DNA of 64,000 nucleotides from the NCBI GenBank assembly GCA_002337045.1, contig DDFF01000004.1, forward strand, positions 1 through 64,000, written 5' to 3'. The notes under the pieces were generated by a model. It saw only the letters and a list, made by a program, of their open reading frames with translations. It was not told the DNA's origin and did not search any database. Shown piece by piece: positions 47,201-54,380 of this stretch. This DNA comes from Bacteroidetes bacterium UBA1935. Its GTDB lineage: Bacteria > Bacteroidota > Bacteroidia > Chitinophagales > Chitinophagaceae. The translations under genes were made by a program, and so were the position numbers. The stretch's first letter is position 1. The number at the start of each line of letters is the position of its first letter.

Positions 47201-48508
47201 GCGCCAAATGGTTGGGTAGGTAAAGGCGCAGCAGGGCTCATGATAGCGGGGCAAGGAACAGAAAACCCGGTGCTGGAAGTAACAACATCTACTACCAATG
47301 AAGGCATGGAAAACACCAGCTACGATGGTGTGCCAGGCCAAACGCATGAAGTGACCGCGGAAATAAGCTATCTTCAGGGTAGTTGGGATATGGTAGTGGA
47401 AGAGTATAAAGATGATAATTGGCAGCAACTGGCCAGTGTGGCAGTAGATGCAGCTACCAGCTACACGCTAAGCTTTGTGCCAAGTGTAACCAGTGTGCGC
47501 TATAGCTTTATGAATAAAACAGGCAGTGGTATACCAACTAAACTGAACTTGAAAACCTATCACTTAAAACGCCTTGAATACCGCCAACAAAATACCGTGA
47601 CACAGGTATGTAATGGTAGTGCTGATAAGTATAGGTTCGGGTTTAACGGACAGATGAAGGATAATGAGATAGCGGGTATAGGAAATCATAATACTGCTAA
47701 GTTCTGGGAGTACGATACTCGATTAGGTAGACGCTGGGATATTGATCCTGATATAATAAAGTACCCATGGCTTACGCCTTATATGACTAATGATAACAAC
47801 CCAATAATGTATAATGATGTTGATGGAGATGTTTTTGGGATAGATAATGCTGTTGGTGCACTTATAGGTGCTAGTGTTGATTATGCATTTCAAGTTGCAG
47901 GAAATGTTTCCAAATCTGGATTTTCAAAAAAAGCATTTTATGATGATGTTGATTTTGTTTCAGTTGGAATATCAGCTGGTGCTGGTTTCTTAACCTCTGG
48001 GGTGTCTTCTACTGCAATTTTAACAAAAGGGGTAACTTCAGCTGCCATAAAACAAGTAGCGGTAACAGAAACAAAAAACTTGGTAATAAATACTGCAGAG
48101 TCTGCAGCAAAACAAGTGAGGACTTCAATGAAAGAAGACAATAAAACGTTTATTCAAGCCGTAAATGATGTAGATGTAGTACGTGCTACTACTGATGGGG
48201 TTGTCGCTAATGTTGCTTCGAATTTACCTGGTGTTATTAAGACAAGAAAAATGGAACAAACAGCTAAGAAATTGAATAATATAGCAGCTGACGGGAGACC
48301 AAGAATTGCACAAACTGCTAGAGCGGGTGCTGCATCGAGAAAACTAGTCGTTGCAGAAACATCTAATGAAGTTGTCAGAGAGGGAATTGAGAATGGAACC
48401 CAAAATATGAAGAACTTAGACCCTGCTAAAAAAATGCAATTACAAGTTTGGGGTATACAATCATCTGCAAGTGATAATACAAGAGTAGCACGTCCAATAA
48501 TTAGATAA
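38276..48508 (+). CDS. 3410-residue RHS-repeat protein with a variable C-terminal tip
   Basis: A giant exported protein. A signal peptide (about 1-30, ending GIHAQ) precedes an N-terminal region with the DUF6443-type pattern of Bacteroidota RHS proteins (about 340-600). YD repeats appear from about 1845 (YYDRAGNL; YYDAAGRLVF; YDALGNV; YDPIGNVI). The RHS core elements YPFGMLMPGR (about 2935) and YRFGFNGQMKDNE to WDIDPD (about 3119-3165) mark the end of the conserved shell. Two insertions interrupt the core (about 2475-2800 and 2955-3110). The C-terminal 225 residues after VDGDV are unlike the rest and probably the toxin or effector. No catalytic motif is recognisable in the tip. Confidence 0.85.
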   Translation: MKPNFLSSCLIKLVLILVVSFATMTGIHAQSFYYDAKEWSDTLKATQIKASGYRAMSAQHDKFYAMPSNWQNTYKYKSLQSFVKLYIDHSFKRRDTIAYTYKMVYEMKGYKNPMDSTGAGTYDIINDTLMISYNPDSLTAYQDLQLRRYTGYHKIRIYNIAFYDVTSSPGGPLGTALSPSALQRNFLIEVSVLPQRIDKTNYSFSNTLTTTVGTIANNTLEVNWQTANGQENNPSMYELEWTYVDNYSVTPTTSGNSTVGTIPTNQLQYDFRGNSTRIRTDKRTYKIPLIYQQGYVVFRVRMVRPDTSDFKVPMYMQWSLSSETGLISSLTSGTHYYQITSPHMSDNMNWQYTVSFAEGGKYKHVMSYFDGLLKNRQTITRFNSSPNRLLATENIYDYEGRPAFTILPTPVTTSAFTYQPNLSLNEFSGAPYKAIDFDTIRTQLCPGEQPPARLASTALANQYYSSSNPDKTGFQKFVPDAGGYPFVQTIFAPGYQDRIERQGGAGDTLQIGYGHDTKFEYVDGDQMDLNRHFGADVGWSAFYNKIVKKDENGQTSFSVKDYKGRQVMTSVIGTGPDSTKHAIRPNEGIPDTSYWEQDVLMGTPQQIVGNKRIANKSFYMDVDGNDNVEYIYKFTPFPIANCPNKYLSVKAAYNYSIIDECGNQKYAESNVLGYTGVVSSATGTPYSSGRQPVQLNKGKHILNKELTINLDDVDVAVDSFMKNPGACLRTEPNFIKESVQKASFPCSDTNNDPCSQKKRQMMDELYPGNKYGKYTLNNGIIVNAKTQTSIFDFYDDHYRYQDTCLPNIPITYKGISYTLRTIPPKVFMLVFNDIFAELLLPLHPEYCKLQACFPDDFKTQLLAIPDAKVAEKRNLLKLDSIIKADPILAKLSGSPLSFASPKDSLASFKGGKIRFDTLMTTVAYCGCTDTTMYRECVTNIYKPKINSLTLDNQQVKETYFKNLVQVYIQNRERFKQMLTDLADSNCLPCKFSPTERMVLVPSPVFPKNYRNNQGGIDTTSASSFWKLFNNTNNPSVDSIVRIMKDMINSPADSLGKYADSANLNYASSNSALCTGQVDSIMARLGNCFGTNTTQYNNVRTSLLNLCQSGAVQLGNYTPKQIRDALVSNGVSLNDFCSPYLINYDPFPLGDKTTTTGLACQDDQYYFEQRTFLNKQPILDAFTSPTVVKSVSLSVTTSSFEKDISTKLNNSTSINALATYVSSEKLYKLKLYSATATDTVTIYLRGSGSGSTSICNNIFGSPGTDVFSFIDVKCIKESGSEIGPGYIGNYAFTAVIQRIAGSQTYGCSMLGWTNNIPMSTYTESKLTTCIPCTQMRSLYKEFSDTLAVYGVKGTDHPYYPMMLKVFMNQKIGKAFTTSQYQRFIESCALADSAYMKQYVGYSNISFTDSASATAFLNAINSVDPNVSFVYPYTENNTKLVLDFNQIPKSKLWVYKNFINAYTSGVTSKNVNQLLQSSQSSSRLGFIYMPANAGIVPNWSSILGSNASNFSFGTASSTNIRISNINTACSLYTIDIQSGAKPYNVSEAVYKLYRYIYDNGLPIMFVSNYQHTVDEDYFLSEKKTFLNYVYQMQGLSTSNVLDTLQEKYLNQLVAYQTKPVTYSILSKPGNTENLYITDPSNATQSRFAKLRFMFHTIRTNFTNQLFFSSPKQLINTDSSIVAFRCSDGSYMYRYFGTGDTLYNAFLRMPAYMSKSEHQAYKLLDTAFVKPAPGDSTSRNFSLKLIRTSPADTITVTGMTDYVIAKNVTLENVLLGNPVTETIAAPDTFEHCERQRLRDAINDGKFRYAVYIDSISKSLRAKFRAHVMNNLNEVLKIGYVDQRFQTTLYYYDRAGNLIQTVPPEGVRKLNATATAKIDSARIKDTTFAGIRVNHQKKSIYYYNTMNQLVKQMTPDGGTTDFYYDAAGRLVFSQNSKQRTDGNFTYTLYDNQSRVVETGQAQLGCTYFSPTAYTVLKPGNLLDTLSSPQPSCSYIDLANNQYTPVPPQVFNLQDFAHDSIARYIRKNSRQDVVFTVYDTAAMDLSTIAGMSKQQNLRKRVSTVKFFENLSPIDKAFKNYSHASYYSYDALGNVQTLMHDFPQLSFMNQQYKRIDYDYDLISGKVNLLSYNRGFADQYYQRYGYDDDNRIKLVETSPDGIIWKRDAEYDYYQHGPLARLSLGDLRVQGVDYAYTVQGWLKAINGDILAPDKDMGKDAGGGTSIHANDAIALTLEYYKNDYKPIGLSTQAVTNLTPNSQSLYNGNIAGTKTAIAPLPSLSTIYTYDQLNRIKTAVYESVNPINNTLTGISDYKSNYWYDQDGNIKRLTRRGNSPGNTIGGTTQAMDVMSYFYMDPTNNKLKNVTDSASHTYAKIEDIATYTNNTATRYLYDPIGNVIKDLVSGEDTVKWNLYNKVTETSDGTAKRSLKFMYDAMGNRIFKSYLQNDTANVENNEYYVRDAQGNILAVYKRETAYKWVKTKMVAATFADIIRQGYTTPFINDVLVPYYSADGNFAATFNDGTGRNYGEWVAGQITSATIPALLEQNGLMTRLLQGTADYLSPLYTYTKTSTDAIIGDSWQQMYDRGDVEAVQQWATALFNNPNKPARKQVLQLLCAADGSNTMLDQLAGDYYHAELSGTTCADKASDLADIVYEVSGDYSNLTNGLMALRASNTTYFDNFLHSLAVDDVTMTNSYYMGSSGTLAPNVQNELVNFGSHEQLGTFFANWASTSAQMQVVADATELSSGLYASNPGSYMASFVSATADTNVIAEAIAAVPGFEYADFAAKIVNINGYYPSTNVEEYKGVKQTLYDRYYLAEHHLYGSSRLGIKQYWPTQIGVKWNFTNTGSTIDSSKMGIQAQLPWYSLEYQDLIKSKDSLSLTGIQTAVSGMQHMLGTKQYELTNHLGNVMATLSDKRKGIKVGGGNDSIVSYRHALPAVYDYYPFGMLMPGRYMSDTSAQCVWITQTTFAPMWVDEEYIQVFNAPNGWVGKGAAGLMIAGQGTENPVLEVTTSTTNEGMENTSYDGVPGQTHEVTAEISYLQGSWDMVVEEYKDDNWQQLASVAVDAATSYTLSFVPSVTSVRYSFMNKTGSGIPTKLNLKTYHLKRLEYRQQNTVTQVCNGSADKYRFGFNGQMKDNEIAGIGNHNTAKFWEYDTRLGRRWDIDPDIIKYPWLTPYMTNDNNPIMYNDVDGDVFGIDNAVGALIGASVDYAFQVAGNVSKSGFSKKAFYDDVDFVSVGISAGAGFLTSGVSSTAILTKGVTSAAIKQVAVTETKNLVINTAESAAKQVRTSMKEDNKTFIQAVNDVDVVRATTDGVVANVASNLPGVIKTRKMEQTAKKLNNIAADGRPRIAQTARAGAASRKLVVAETSNEVVREGIENGTQNMKNLDPAKKMQLQVWGIQSSASDNTRVARPIIR

Positions 48509-48509
48509 T

Positions 48510-48923
48510 ATGAAGTACTTTAGAATTGTAGGTATAATTTTTTTGCTATTCCCGCTGTCTGCTATTCCAATTCAGCTAAAAAAAATTGATGTTCTGGAAA
48601 AAGGTCATATAGTAAAAGCTATATTGGATGAGGGACCTGAAAATTGTGGGAGTAGGAATCTTATTGCGAAATTTTCTTTTCAAAATGATGTATTTACTTC
48701 ACAGATTAGTAAAAAAAAGTGTTACTCATTAAAGAAAGGAGACACAGTTCAATTTCTTCATTATCATAAGTATCCAGACATATACATATTGAAAACTTCA
48801 AAGGATTGGTACTATTTACAAATAGTTGCTTGTATTCTACTTTCTTTGCTAGGATTATCAGTATTGTTAATTAAAAAGGAAGCTTTTGATAAACGTTATG
48901 GTGGTGGGAATCGGAAACAATAA
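48510..48923 (+). CDS. Two-segment membrane protein, probable immunity protein
   Basis: A 137-residue protein starting one base after the giant RHS stop. It has a membrane segment at each end (about 4-22 and 104-122) around a strand-rich loop with two Cys (ENCGSRNL; KKKCYSLKKGD), resembling DUF3592-type proteins. Codon use is AT-rich, like the RHS tip just upstream. In polymorphic toxin loci the gene directly after the toxin tip is usually its immunity gene; a membrane immunity protein suggests a toxin acting at a membrane. This is positional inference. Confidence 0.55.
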   Translation: MKYFRIVGIIFLLFPLSAIPIQLKKIDVLEKGHIVKAILDEGPENCGSRNLIAKFSFQNDVFTSQISKKKCYSLKKGDTVQFLHYHKYPDIYILKTSKDWYYLQIVACILLSLLGLSVLLIKKEAFDKRYGGGNRKQ

Positions 48924-49077
48924 GGTCTATATATTCCCCACATTGGTGCTCTTCACCCACTACGGCAATTAATGTATGATAATTACTTGCTAATATATGT
49001 TGTCATAAACACTGAAATAGGTAAACGAATTGCTTTCACTAAATGCGTTGTAAAAAGTACCAGAAAAGAAATATAAA

Positions 49078-51264
49078 ATGAATATCAAAAAACACATTAG
49101 TAGTTTGTTAATCGTACTATTTGTAAATATTCCTACAATTTTCGCATGCCATTGGTCCGGTGGCGAAATATGGTATGAGTTTAATGGCAAAAACTATACT
49201 GTACATGAAGTTTTGTATACTGCTTGCCAAACATGCATCGCAGGTTTCGGCATGTCTAGTTCACAAATCGAAATTAAATCCGCATCTCTTAACCAAAGAC
49301 TGACAATTATTCCAAAGTTCTATTCAATAGACACATTGATGACAGGATGCCCAGGAGATACAAACAGCTGTAATAGTCTTTTGGCTCCAATCTCAGGTTA
49401 TATAAAGCATCATTTTGCAGATACAATCAGTATACCTCCGGCTAATGACTGGATATTATCAACTTATAATTGTTGTAGAAATAATAGCAATTTTGTTGGA
49501 GGCGCTGGAAATAACATATACATTGAAGCCACACTCAATAACTCTATACAAGAAAACACATCTGCGTTTATATCTGGCAACCTTGCCCTAACATCATTGA
49601 TTAATGATACTACCTATTTCCCTGTATGGAGTAACGATGTTAATGGAGACAGCATTACGTTTGAGTTGATAACACCAATGGCCTTATCTGGAACCCCTTT
49701 GGTATATAGTCCAGGTTATTCTATTTCGATGCCATTAGGTGCAGGATCCGTTTGTGAGTTTACTAATAACAATTACCTAAAGATATTTAATCCATACGTC
49801 GGCAACCCGTCATTTGCTATACTTGTAAAAGAATATCGCAATGGCAAAATGATAGGTAACAGGATAAGAGATATGCAGCTAATAACACAAACGTCTACTG
49901 TATTGCCTGGCAAAGCCCATACTACGACTCCATACATAGCAAGTGGCAACAACCTCTCCATCACCACCTGCTCTGGCAAGGCCAATAGTGTCATGCTGAG
50001 TTTTCTGGACTCTACTGCTACAGATATAGTAGATGTAGATGTAATTACTCCCAACCTGTCAGGCTGGACATTTAATAAAACAGTTACACCGGGTGCAGGT
50101 CGTGCAAATGTATTGCTTAGCTGGACAACACCTACGGGACTTACAACCTTGCCACAATTCTTCATCACACTGCGTGCAAAAGACAATGAATGCCCAAACA
50201 ATACGGTTGACTATGTATTGGCAGTAAAAACAGACAGTTGCTCAGCAGACAGTGTATGGCCGGGTGATGCTAATAGTGATAATGTAGTTAACCTATATGA
50301 TCCATTAGCAATTGCTATAGCTTATACTAATACTGGCGCATCAAGAGTAAATTCCAATATACTTTGGCAGCCACAGGGTTGTGCTTCATGGGGAGATGTA
50401 TTCCCTGTAGACAATGTCGATAAAAAACATGCTGATTGTAATGGGAATGGTACAGTGGATTATTCAGATCTGTTGGCCATTAACAATAATTACGGCAGGC
50501 AACATGGAATGAAAAAGAATCCACCAGTTGCGCTCGCGGGAACAACGAATGCTACATTATTTTTAGACACCACAGGTACTGTATTTGAAGCAGGTAAGAC
50601 GTTACAGATTCCGATAGTACTTGGTTCAGCTTCTTCACCAATGGATAGAATATATGGTATCGCAACATCCATAAATGCAGATACATTTAGCTTAGGTTCT
50701 CCGTTAAATATAAACTCAACCGGTAGTTGGTTATCGACAGGAAGTAGTACAATGGTGAACTTCAGCAAAAACTATAAGCCTAACTATATAGATTGGGTAC
50801 AAGCACGTACTACACATACTAATATTTCGGGCTATGGTACAATCGGCACATTGACTTTAGACATACCAATATCAACAGCAGATAATACACCATTAAAAAT
50901 AGACTTTGAAAACACACGTATTATTGATAGTATCGGTAGAGATATTACTGGGTTCAATGTAAAAGGCATTAATACTACCGTAAAGAATAAGTTGGGTGTT
51001 AATATTGCTAACACTGCCATCACACAGGCAACAATTGTTCCGAACCCTTCTCAGCAAACTGCAAAGTTGATTGTAAGATTGAATCGAAATCTAGCTTACC
51101 GAATTGATATTACGGATATAACAGGCCGTGTAGTATGGACGCAAACTGTCAACAATAGAGATGAAATACTATTGCCGTCAAAAGAATTACAAGGAGGTGC
51201 ATATTTTGTAAAAATAACTATACCTAACAATGGATCATCAACCCTAAAATGGTTGAAACAATAA
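49078..51264 (+). CDS. Dockerin-like secreted protein with a type IX sorting signal
   Basis: A 728-residue exported protein with a signal peptide (about 1-23). The N-terminal part is cysteine-rich (CQTCIAGFG; CPGDTNSC; YNCCRNN) and the middle strand-rich. Near residues 395-470 two calcium-loop-like elements (GDANSDNVVNLYD; DCNGNGTVDYSD) form a dockerin-like pair. The last 80 residues (ITQATIVPNPSQQTAKLIV to GGAYFVKI) are a type A type IX secretion sorting domain, as on surface or secreted Bacteroidota adhesins. Its link to the RHS locus is only positional. Confidence 0.75.
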   Translation: MNIKKHISSLLIVLFVNIPTIFACHWSGGEIWYEFNGKNYTVHEVLYTACQTCIAGFGMSSSQIEIKSASLNQRLTIIPKFYSIDTLMTGCPGDTNSCNSLLAPISGYIKHHFADTISIPPANDWILSTYNCCRNNSNFVGGAGNNIYIEATLNNSIQENTSAFISGNLALTSLINDTTYFPVWSNDVNGDSITFELITPMALSGTPLVYSPGYSISMPLGAGSVCEFTNNNYLKIFNPYVGNPSFAILVKEYRNGKMIGNRIRDMQLITQTSTVLPGKAHTTTPYIASGNNLSITTCSGKANSVMLSFLDSTATDIVDVDVITPNLSGWTFNKTVTPGAGRANVLLSWTTPTGLTTLPQFFITLRAKDNECPNNTVDYVLAVKTDSCSADSVWPGDANSDNVVNLYDPLAIAIAYTNTGASRVNSNILWQPQGCASWGDVFPVDNVDKKHADCNGNGTVDYSDLLAINNNYGRQHGMKKNPPVALAGTTNATLFLDTTGTVFEAGKTLQIPIVLGSASSPMDRIYGIATSINADTFSLGSPLNINSTGSWLSTGSSTMVNFSKNYKPNYIDWVQARTTHTNISGYGTIGTLTLDIPISTADNTPLKIDFENTRIIDSIGRDITGFNVKGINTTVKNKLGVNIANTAITQATIVPNPSQQTAKLIVRLNRNLAYRIDITDITGRVVWTQTVNNRDEILLPSKELQGGAYFVKITIPNNGSSTLKWLKQ

Positions 51265-51289
51265 CTAGGTAGAATTTACAGTAGGATTT

Positions 51290-53602
51290 TTAGTCTTCGA
51301 CAATATCTTCCGTAGAAGCAGTGAAATCTTTCCTCAGAAACGTGTAGAATCTGCCCTTGAATTTTACGTATTCACAAAACAGCAGTATTTCACCTGTAGG
51401 TTCACGTCTTTCGCTGATTCTAGGAAAGTACTTTGAGGACGGGTATTCCGAAGATTTGTAGCCCATTCGTTTGAGTACTTCACTTACATAGCTCTTGTTA
51501 TTTTGTTGCTTTACAAGTATTGCTAAGTCAGTTAACGGCATCGTGATGAGTTTTTCTCCACTAGATTCAAAAAGCTCTGTGAGGGCAATCTCAATTTGTT
51601 TTTCTACAGTTATCTTACTGTGCGCAACAATTGACTGCAATGCTTCTGTAATAAGTAATCTGCTTTCAAACCAGTGACGTTCTTTTTCAGGAGCCTTGAT
51701 TTTTCTTGTACTTAGGTAGTTCAGAAAGCTTGGGATCTCCTCAACCATTTTACGCAGTAGCTTAACATCAAGTGTTTCACCTGATATTTTTGGAACGCGA
51801 ATTACCCAGAAGCGTATCTCATGTTTATCAATACGAATGAAATCTTCTTCTCTGTTGGATATCAGAATGAATTTGGCAAAAGTGGGGATGCTTTTCTGGT
51901 CTTTACCCTTGCTATTCCAGATGGCTGATTTAGCTGTAGATAGGGCTTTAAGTCTTTCGACAACTACTTCCTGATCTACTTTCGTTTCATCTACCATTAC
52001 GATGAGTTTGCTGATCCAGTGTGCATTGAATTCGCTTTTAAGGTCAGCATTCCCCACAATGGCCATATTCTCTTTGTATAGCTCCTTGAGCCAATCACCA
52101 AATGTTGTTTTGCCGGTTTGTCTTTCCTTACTGATTAAGCAAAGTATAGGTAGTACCTGTTGTGGTTTTTGAAACAGTAGTTGTAAATAGTCCAGTCCTA
52201 ATTCCCACCTTTCGATGGTGCTTTCGGTATCGCCCAAATTGAGTACGATACTTTCCTCGCCAAATATATGTTTGATAAACCCTAATGTATGGTGGCAGCT
52301 ATCATCTTCTTCACTGGGTTGCCAGTCAAAAGGATGGTAGAGGTTATAGCAGTTATGAATCACCTGCTGATAATCTGTATGGCTCGGTACATTACAAAAG
52401 GAAGTGTACTTACGGATATGCTCGAATATTTCTTTGCCGTTATCTTCTAGTATGGTCTTGCGTTCCCGACGCTCAAAAGTTTTGACGAGTGTATTCCATT
52501 GATCGGGGATTTCAACGTACTGATAATAGGTGTCTCCTACGCGGAAGTAATCTGCTGCCTTTTTGGGCGTTACTATCGTACATTTATTCGTGTTATGGTC
52601 ATATCTGTAGGTAGTGCCGAAGAATTTAAAGTTTATACCCTTCAGCTCGCCACGTTGTTCAAGATGAAAGTGATAGAAATCGTCTACACTATCCAACATA
52701 AAATATTGATAAACGATACGTGTAGAACGGGTAACCTCAATTCTTGTCAGGTAGATACCTGTTTGTACGCCCGTTTTCTGTGTCCTAAAGTCATTGAATT
52801 CTTTAGCAGCCTCCAGCTTTGCTGAATCATCGAGGCTGCAGAGCAGGTCGTCAATACCTTTGGGATTACCGGCTATCTCTTGCGTATTGATATGCGCAAA
52901 GTACAACCGCAAGCCTTCTTTACTCAGGAGATCCTGAAAAGCCTCCACACTCTTGTAGAAAATGTAAGGTCTGGATGTAAGGTCTGTTTCTTGGTTTATT
53001 TCCTTAGAGGTGAGATTGCGACAATCACCGTCATGTAACCATACTACTCTCTGTACATTACACTTTTTGATTAGTGCAATGATGTCTTCATGCATCAATC
53101 CGTCTTTATCGCGCAGGCAGGTTATGGACGGTAAGCCGACACAAAGAATGCCGTGCATTGTTGCCTTAAAAGCCTTGAAATGCCCTTCTGTAAGATAGAG
53201 AGTATCTATTTTATCCCCTGTTTCAAATAGGCGAAGCAATAGTGGAGGGAAAAATGGAATCGTTTTCTGTCCTTTGGGAATATCATATTTCTGTATGGAG
53301 CCATCTTTCTTTTTTCTTGGGTGTAATAACCTTGTCTGGTAATACTCCCGTATTTTTTGTTTGCCTTCCATACTACGGAACCATTGCACTTCACCTCTAA
53401 TACTATAAAGCAGAATGCCAATTCCTTTGTCATTCGGCTCAAATATCCTGTACCTTTTTTGGGTATTGGTGACTTGATGGTATTGACTGTTGTTGATGTT
53501 GTCAGTATACAAGTCAATTTCCAGCATGGCATTGCTTATGTTTAGCAATGCCATACGTTGCTCAAAAAACTGTTGTGTTTCTATTGTTGCGTTGTTGACC
53601 AT
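51290..53602 (-). CDS. Primase-helicase (TOPRIM plus SF3-type)
   Basis: A 770-residue replication protein. A TOPRIM-like fold lies near residues 130-200 (LYLTEGHFKAF; VVWLHDGD). A superfamily 3-type helicase domain lies at about 470-620: Walker A KERQTGKTT (about 490-498), Walker B KLIVMVDETK and sensor-type FILISNRE. The plan matches the D5/DUF5906 primase-helicases that start replication of phages and plasmids. It is convergent with the type IX protein and sits after the toxin cargo, so the element carries its own replication initiator, supporting a virus or plasmid-like nature. Confidence 0.85.
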   Translation of the reverse strand: MVNNATIETQQFFEQRMALLNISNAMLEIDLYTDNINNSQYHQVTNTQKRYRIFEPNDKGIGILLYSIRGEVQWFRSMEGKQKIREYYQTRLLHPRKKKDGSIQKYDIPKGQKTIPFFPPLLLRLFETGDKIDTLYLTEGHFKAFKATMHGILCVGLPSITCLRDKDGLMHEDIIALIKKCNVQRVVWLHDGDCRNLTSKEINQETDLTSRPYIFYKSVEAFQDLLSKEGLRLYFAHINTQEIAGNPKGIDDLLCSLDDSAKLEAAKEFNDFRTQKTGVQTGIYLTRIEVTRSTRIVYQYFMLDSVDDFYHFHLEQRGELKGINFKFFGTTYRYDHNTNKCTIVTPKKAADYFRVGDTYYQYVEIPDQWNTLVKTFERRERKTILEDNGKEIFEHIRKYTSFCNVPSHTDYQQVIHNCYNLYHPFDWQPSEEDDSCHHTLGFIKHIFGEESIVLNLGDTESTIERWELGLDYLQLLFQKPQQVLPILCLISKERQTGKTTFGDWLKELYKENMAIVGNADLKSEFNAHWISKLIVMVDETKVDQEVVVERLKALSTAKSAIWNSKGKDQKSIPTFAKFILISNREEDFIRIDKHEIRFWVIRVPKISGETLDVKLLRKMVEEIPSFLNYLSTRKIKAPEKERHWFESRLLITEALQSIVAHSKITVEKQIEIALTELFESSGEKLITMPLTDLAILVKQQNNKSYVSEVLKRMGYKSSEYPSSKYFPRISERREPTGEILLFCEYVKFKGRFYTFLRKDFTASTEDIVED

Positions 53603-53677
53603 TATAGGCGATAAGTATGTAACACCAGATAGTAGGTTATTGGTGCAAGGTGAAAGATGGTATTATATAGTGAAGGC

Positions 53678-53956
53678 TTACTTCTCTATAATAACCTGGC
53701 CTTTATGTATTTTGTATTTGATATTAAACCTGTCAAGTATATCGGTAAGAGAAGGTAAGAGTTGTTTCTCCAGATGATTGACGTTGGAGTTTAAAGATTG
53801 TACTTCCAATCCAAAAGCTATCAGCCGCACTTTGCAGGCGTAACATTGACAGGATTGGTATTGTTTTTTGAGTGCATTGTATAATTCTTGGTATTGTGGT
53901 TGTAGAGCAGAAAGGGATTGGTATAATTCCAGTGCTTGTGCTTTTTCGGAATTCAT
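53678..53956 (-). CDS. Small coiled-coil protein with a cysteine pair
   Basis: A 92-residue helical protein with CQCYACK in the middle, possibly metal-binding, and a strand-like end. No family recognised. Its start overlaps the stop of the gene upstream by one base, so they are coupled, and it precedes the primase-helicase by 75 bases in the same direction. Confidence 0.5.
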   Translation of the reverse strand: MNSEKAQALELYQSLSALQPQYQELYNALKKQYQSCQCYACKVRLIAFGLEVQSLNSNVNHLEKQLLPSLTDILDRFNIKYKIHKGQVIIEK

Positions 53957-54201
53957 TACTTTTTGATTGTAGGGTATTCAAAATCGGTAGTTTCTTTGTT
54001 GAGGATGTTACATATAGCTTCAATTGTTTCTTTACGAACATAGCTGGTGTCATCATTTTTCATGTACATGATTCGCCGGATGGTATGTCTGCTTTGTCCG
54101 CTGGTTTTAATGAGGCTATTAAAAATGAGTCTTCTGCTTTCTGCATTGTGTGTACTGAGCCATTCTTTTAGTTTAAATCGGTAGTTTGTTGCTTGTCCCA
54201 T
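53956..54201 (-). CDS. Small Cro-like helix-turn-helix protein
   Basis: An 81-residue basic helical protein. The stretch IKTSGQSRHTIRRIMYMKN followed by TIEAICNILNK fits a short Cro/C1-type helix-turn-helix. It is divergent to the XRE gene at 54381 and heads the operon that ends in the primase-helicase. The region between carries an inverted repeat, so the pair resembles a Cro/CI switch deciding replication against maintenance. Confidence 0.6.
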   Translation of the reverse strand: MGQATNYRFKLKEWLSTHNAESRRLIFNSLIKTSGQSRHTIRRIMYMKNDDTSYVRKETIEAICNILNKETTDFEYPTIKK

Positions 54202-54380
54202 GTATAGTTTGTTATGCCTTATTATGCCTAAATATTGGTCTATTCCTGCTTAGATATTGTCATTTTATATAAAATATAGTACATTTGAAAGGAGTTGGTT
54301 TTTCGCAAAAGTAATGAAAAGGCATAATAAAGCATTGAAAATCATTAAAATGACAAAACCTGAAAACGAATGATTGTTCT
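54202..54380. promoter_or_regulatory. Divergent operator and promoter region (genetic switch)
   Basis: TTATGCCT occurs twice in direct orientation (54212-54219, 54222-54229) and inverted as AGGCATAA at 54320-54327; the longer inverted core is CTTATTATGCCT. For the plus-strand gene, TACATTTG at 54280-54287 matches TAnnTTTG exactly, with TTG at 54257-54259, 20 bp upstream. The direct copies lie next to the start of the minus-strand Cro-like gene. The arrangement fits repressor binding between two opposed promoters. Confidence 0.6.

Noticed and set aside
46889..47428. Minus-strand 179-codon frame inside the RHS gene
   Set aside because: It is antisense to the conserved RHS core and has His/Cys/Tyr-rich, non-protein-like composition.
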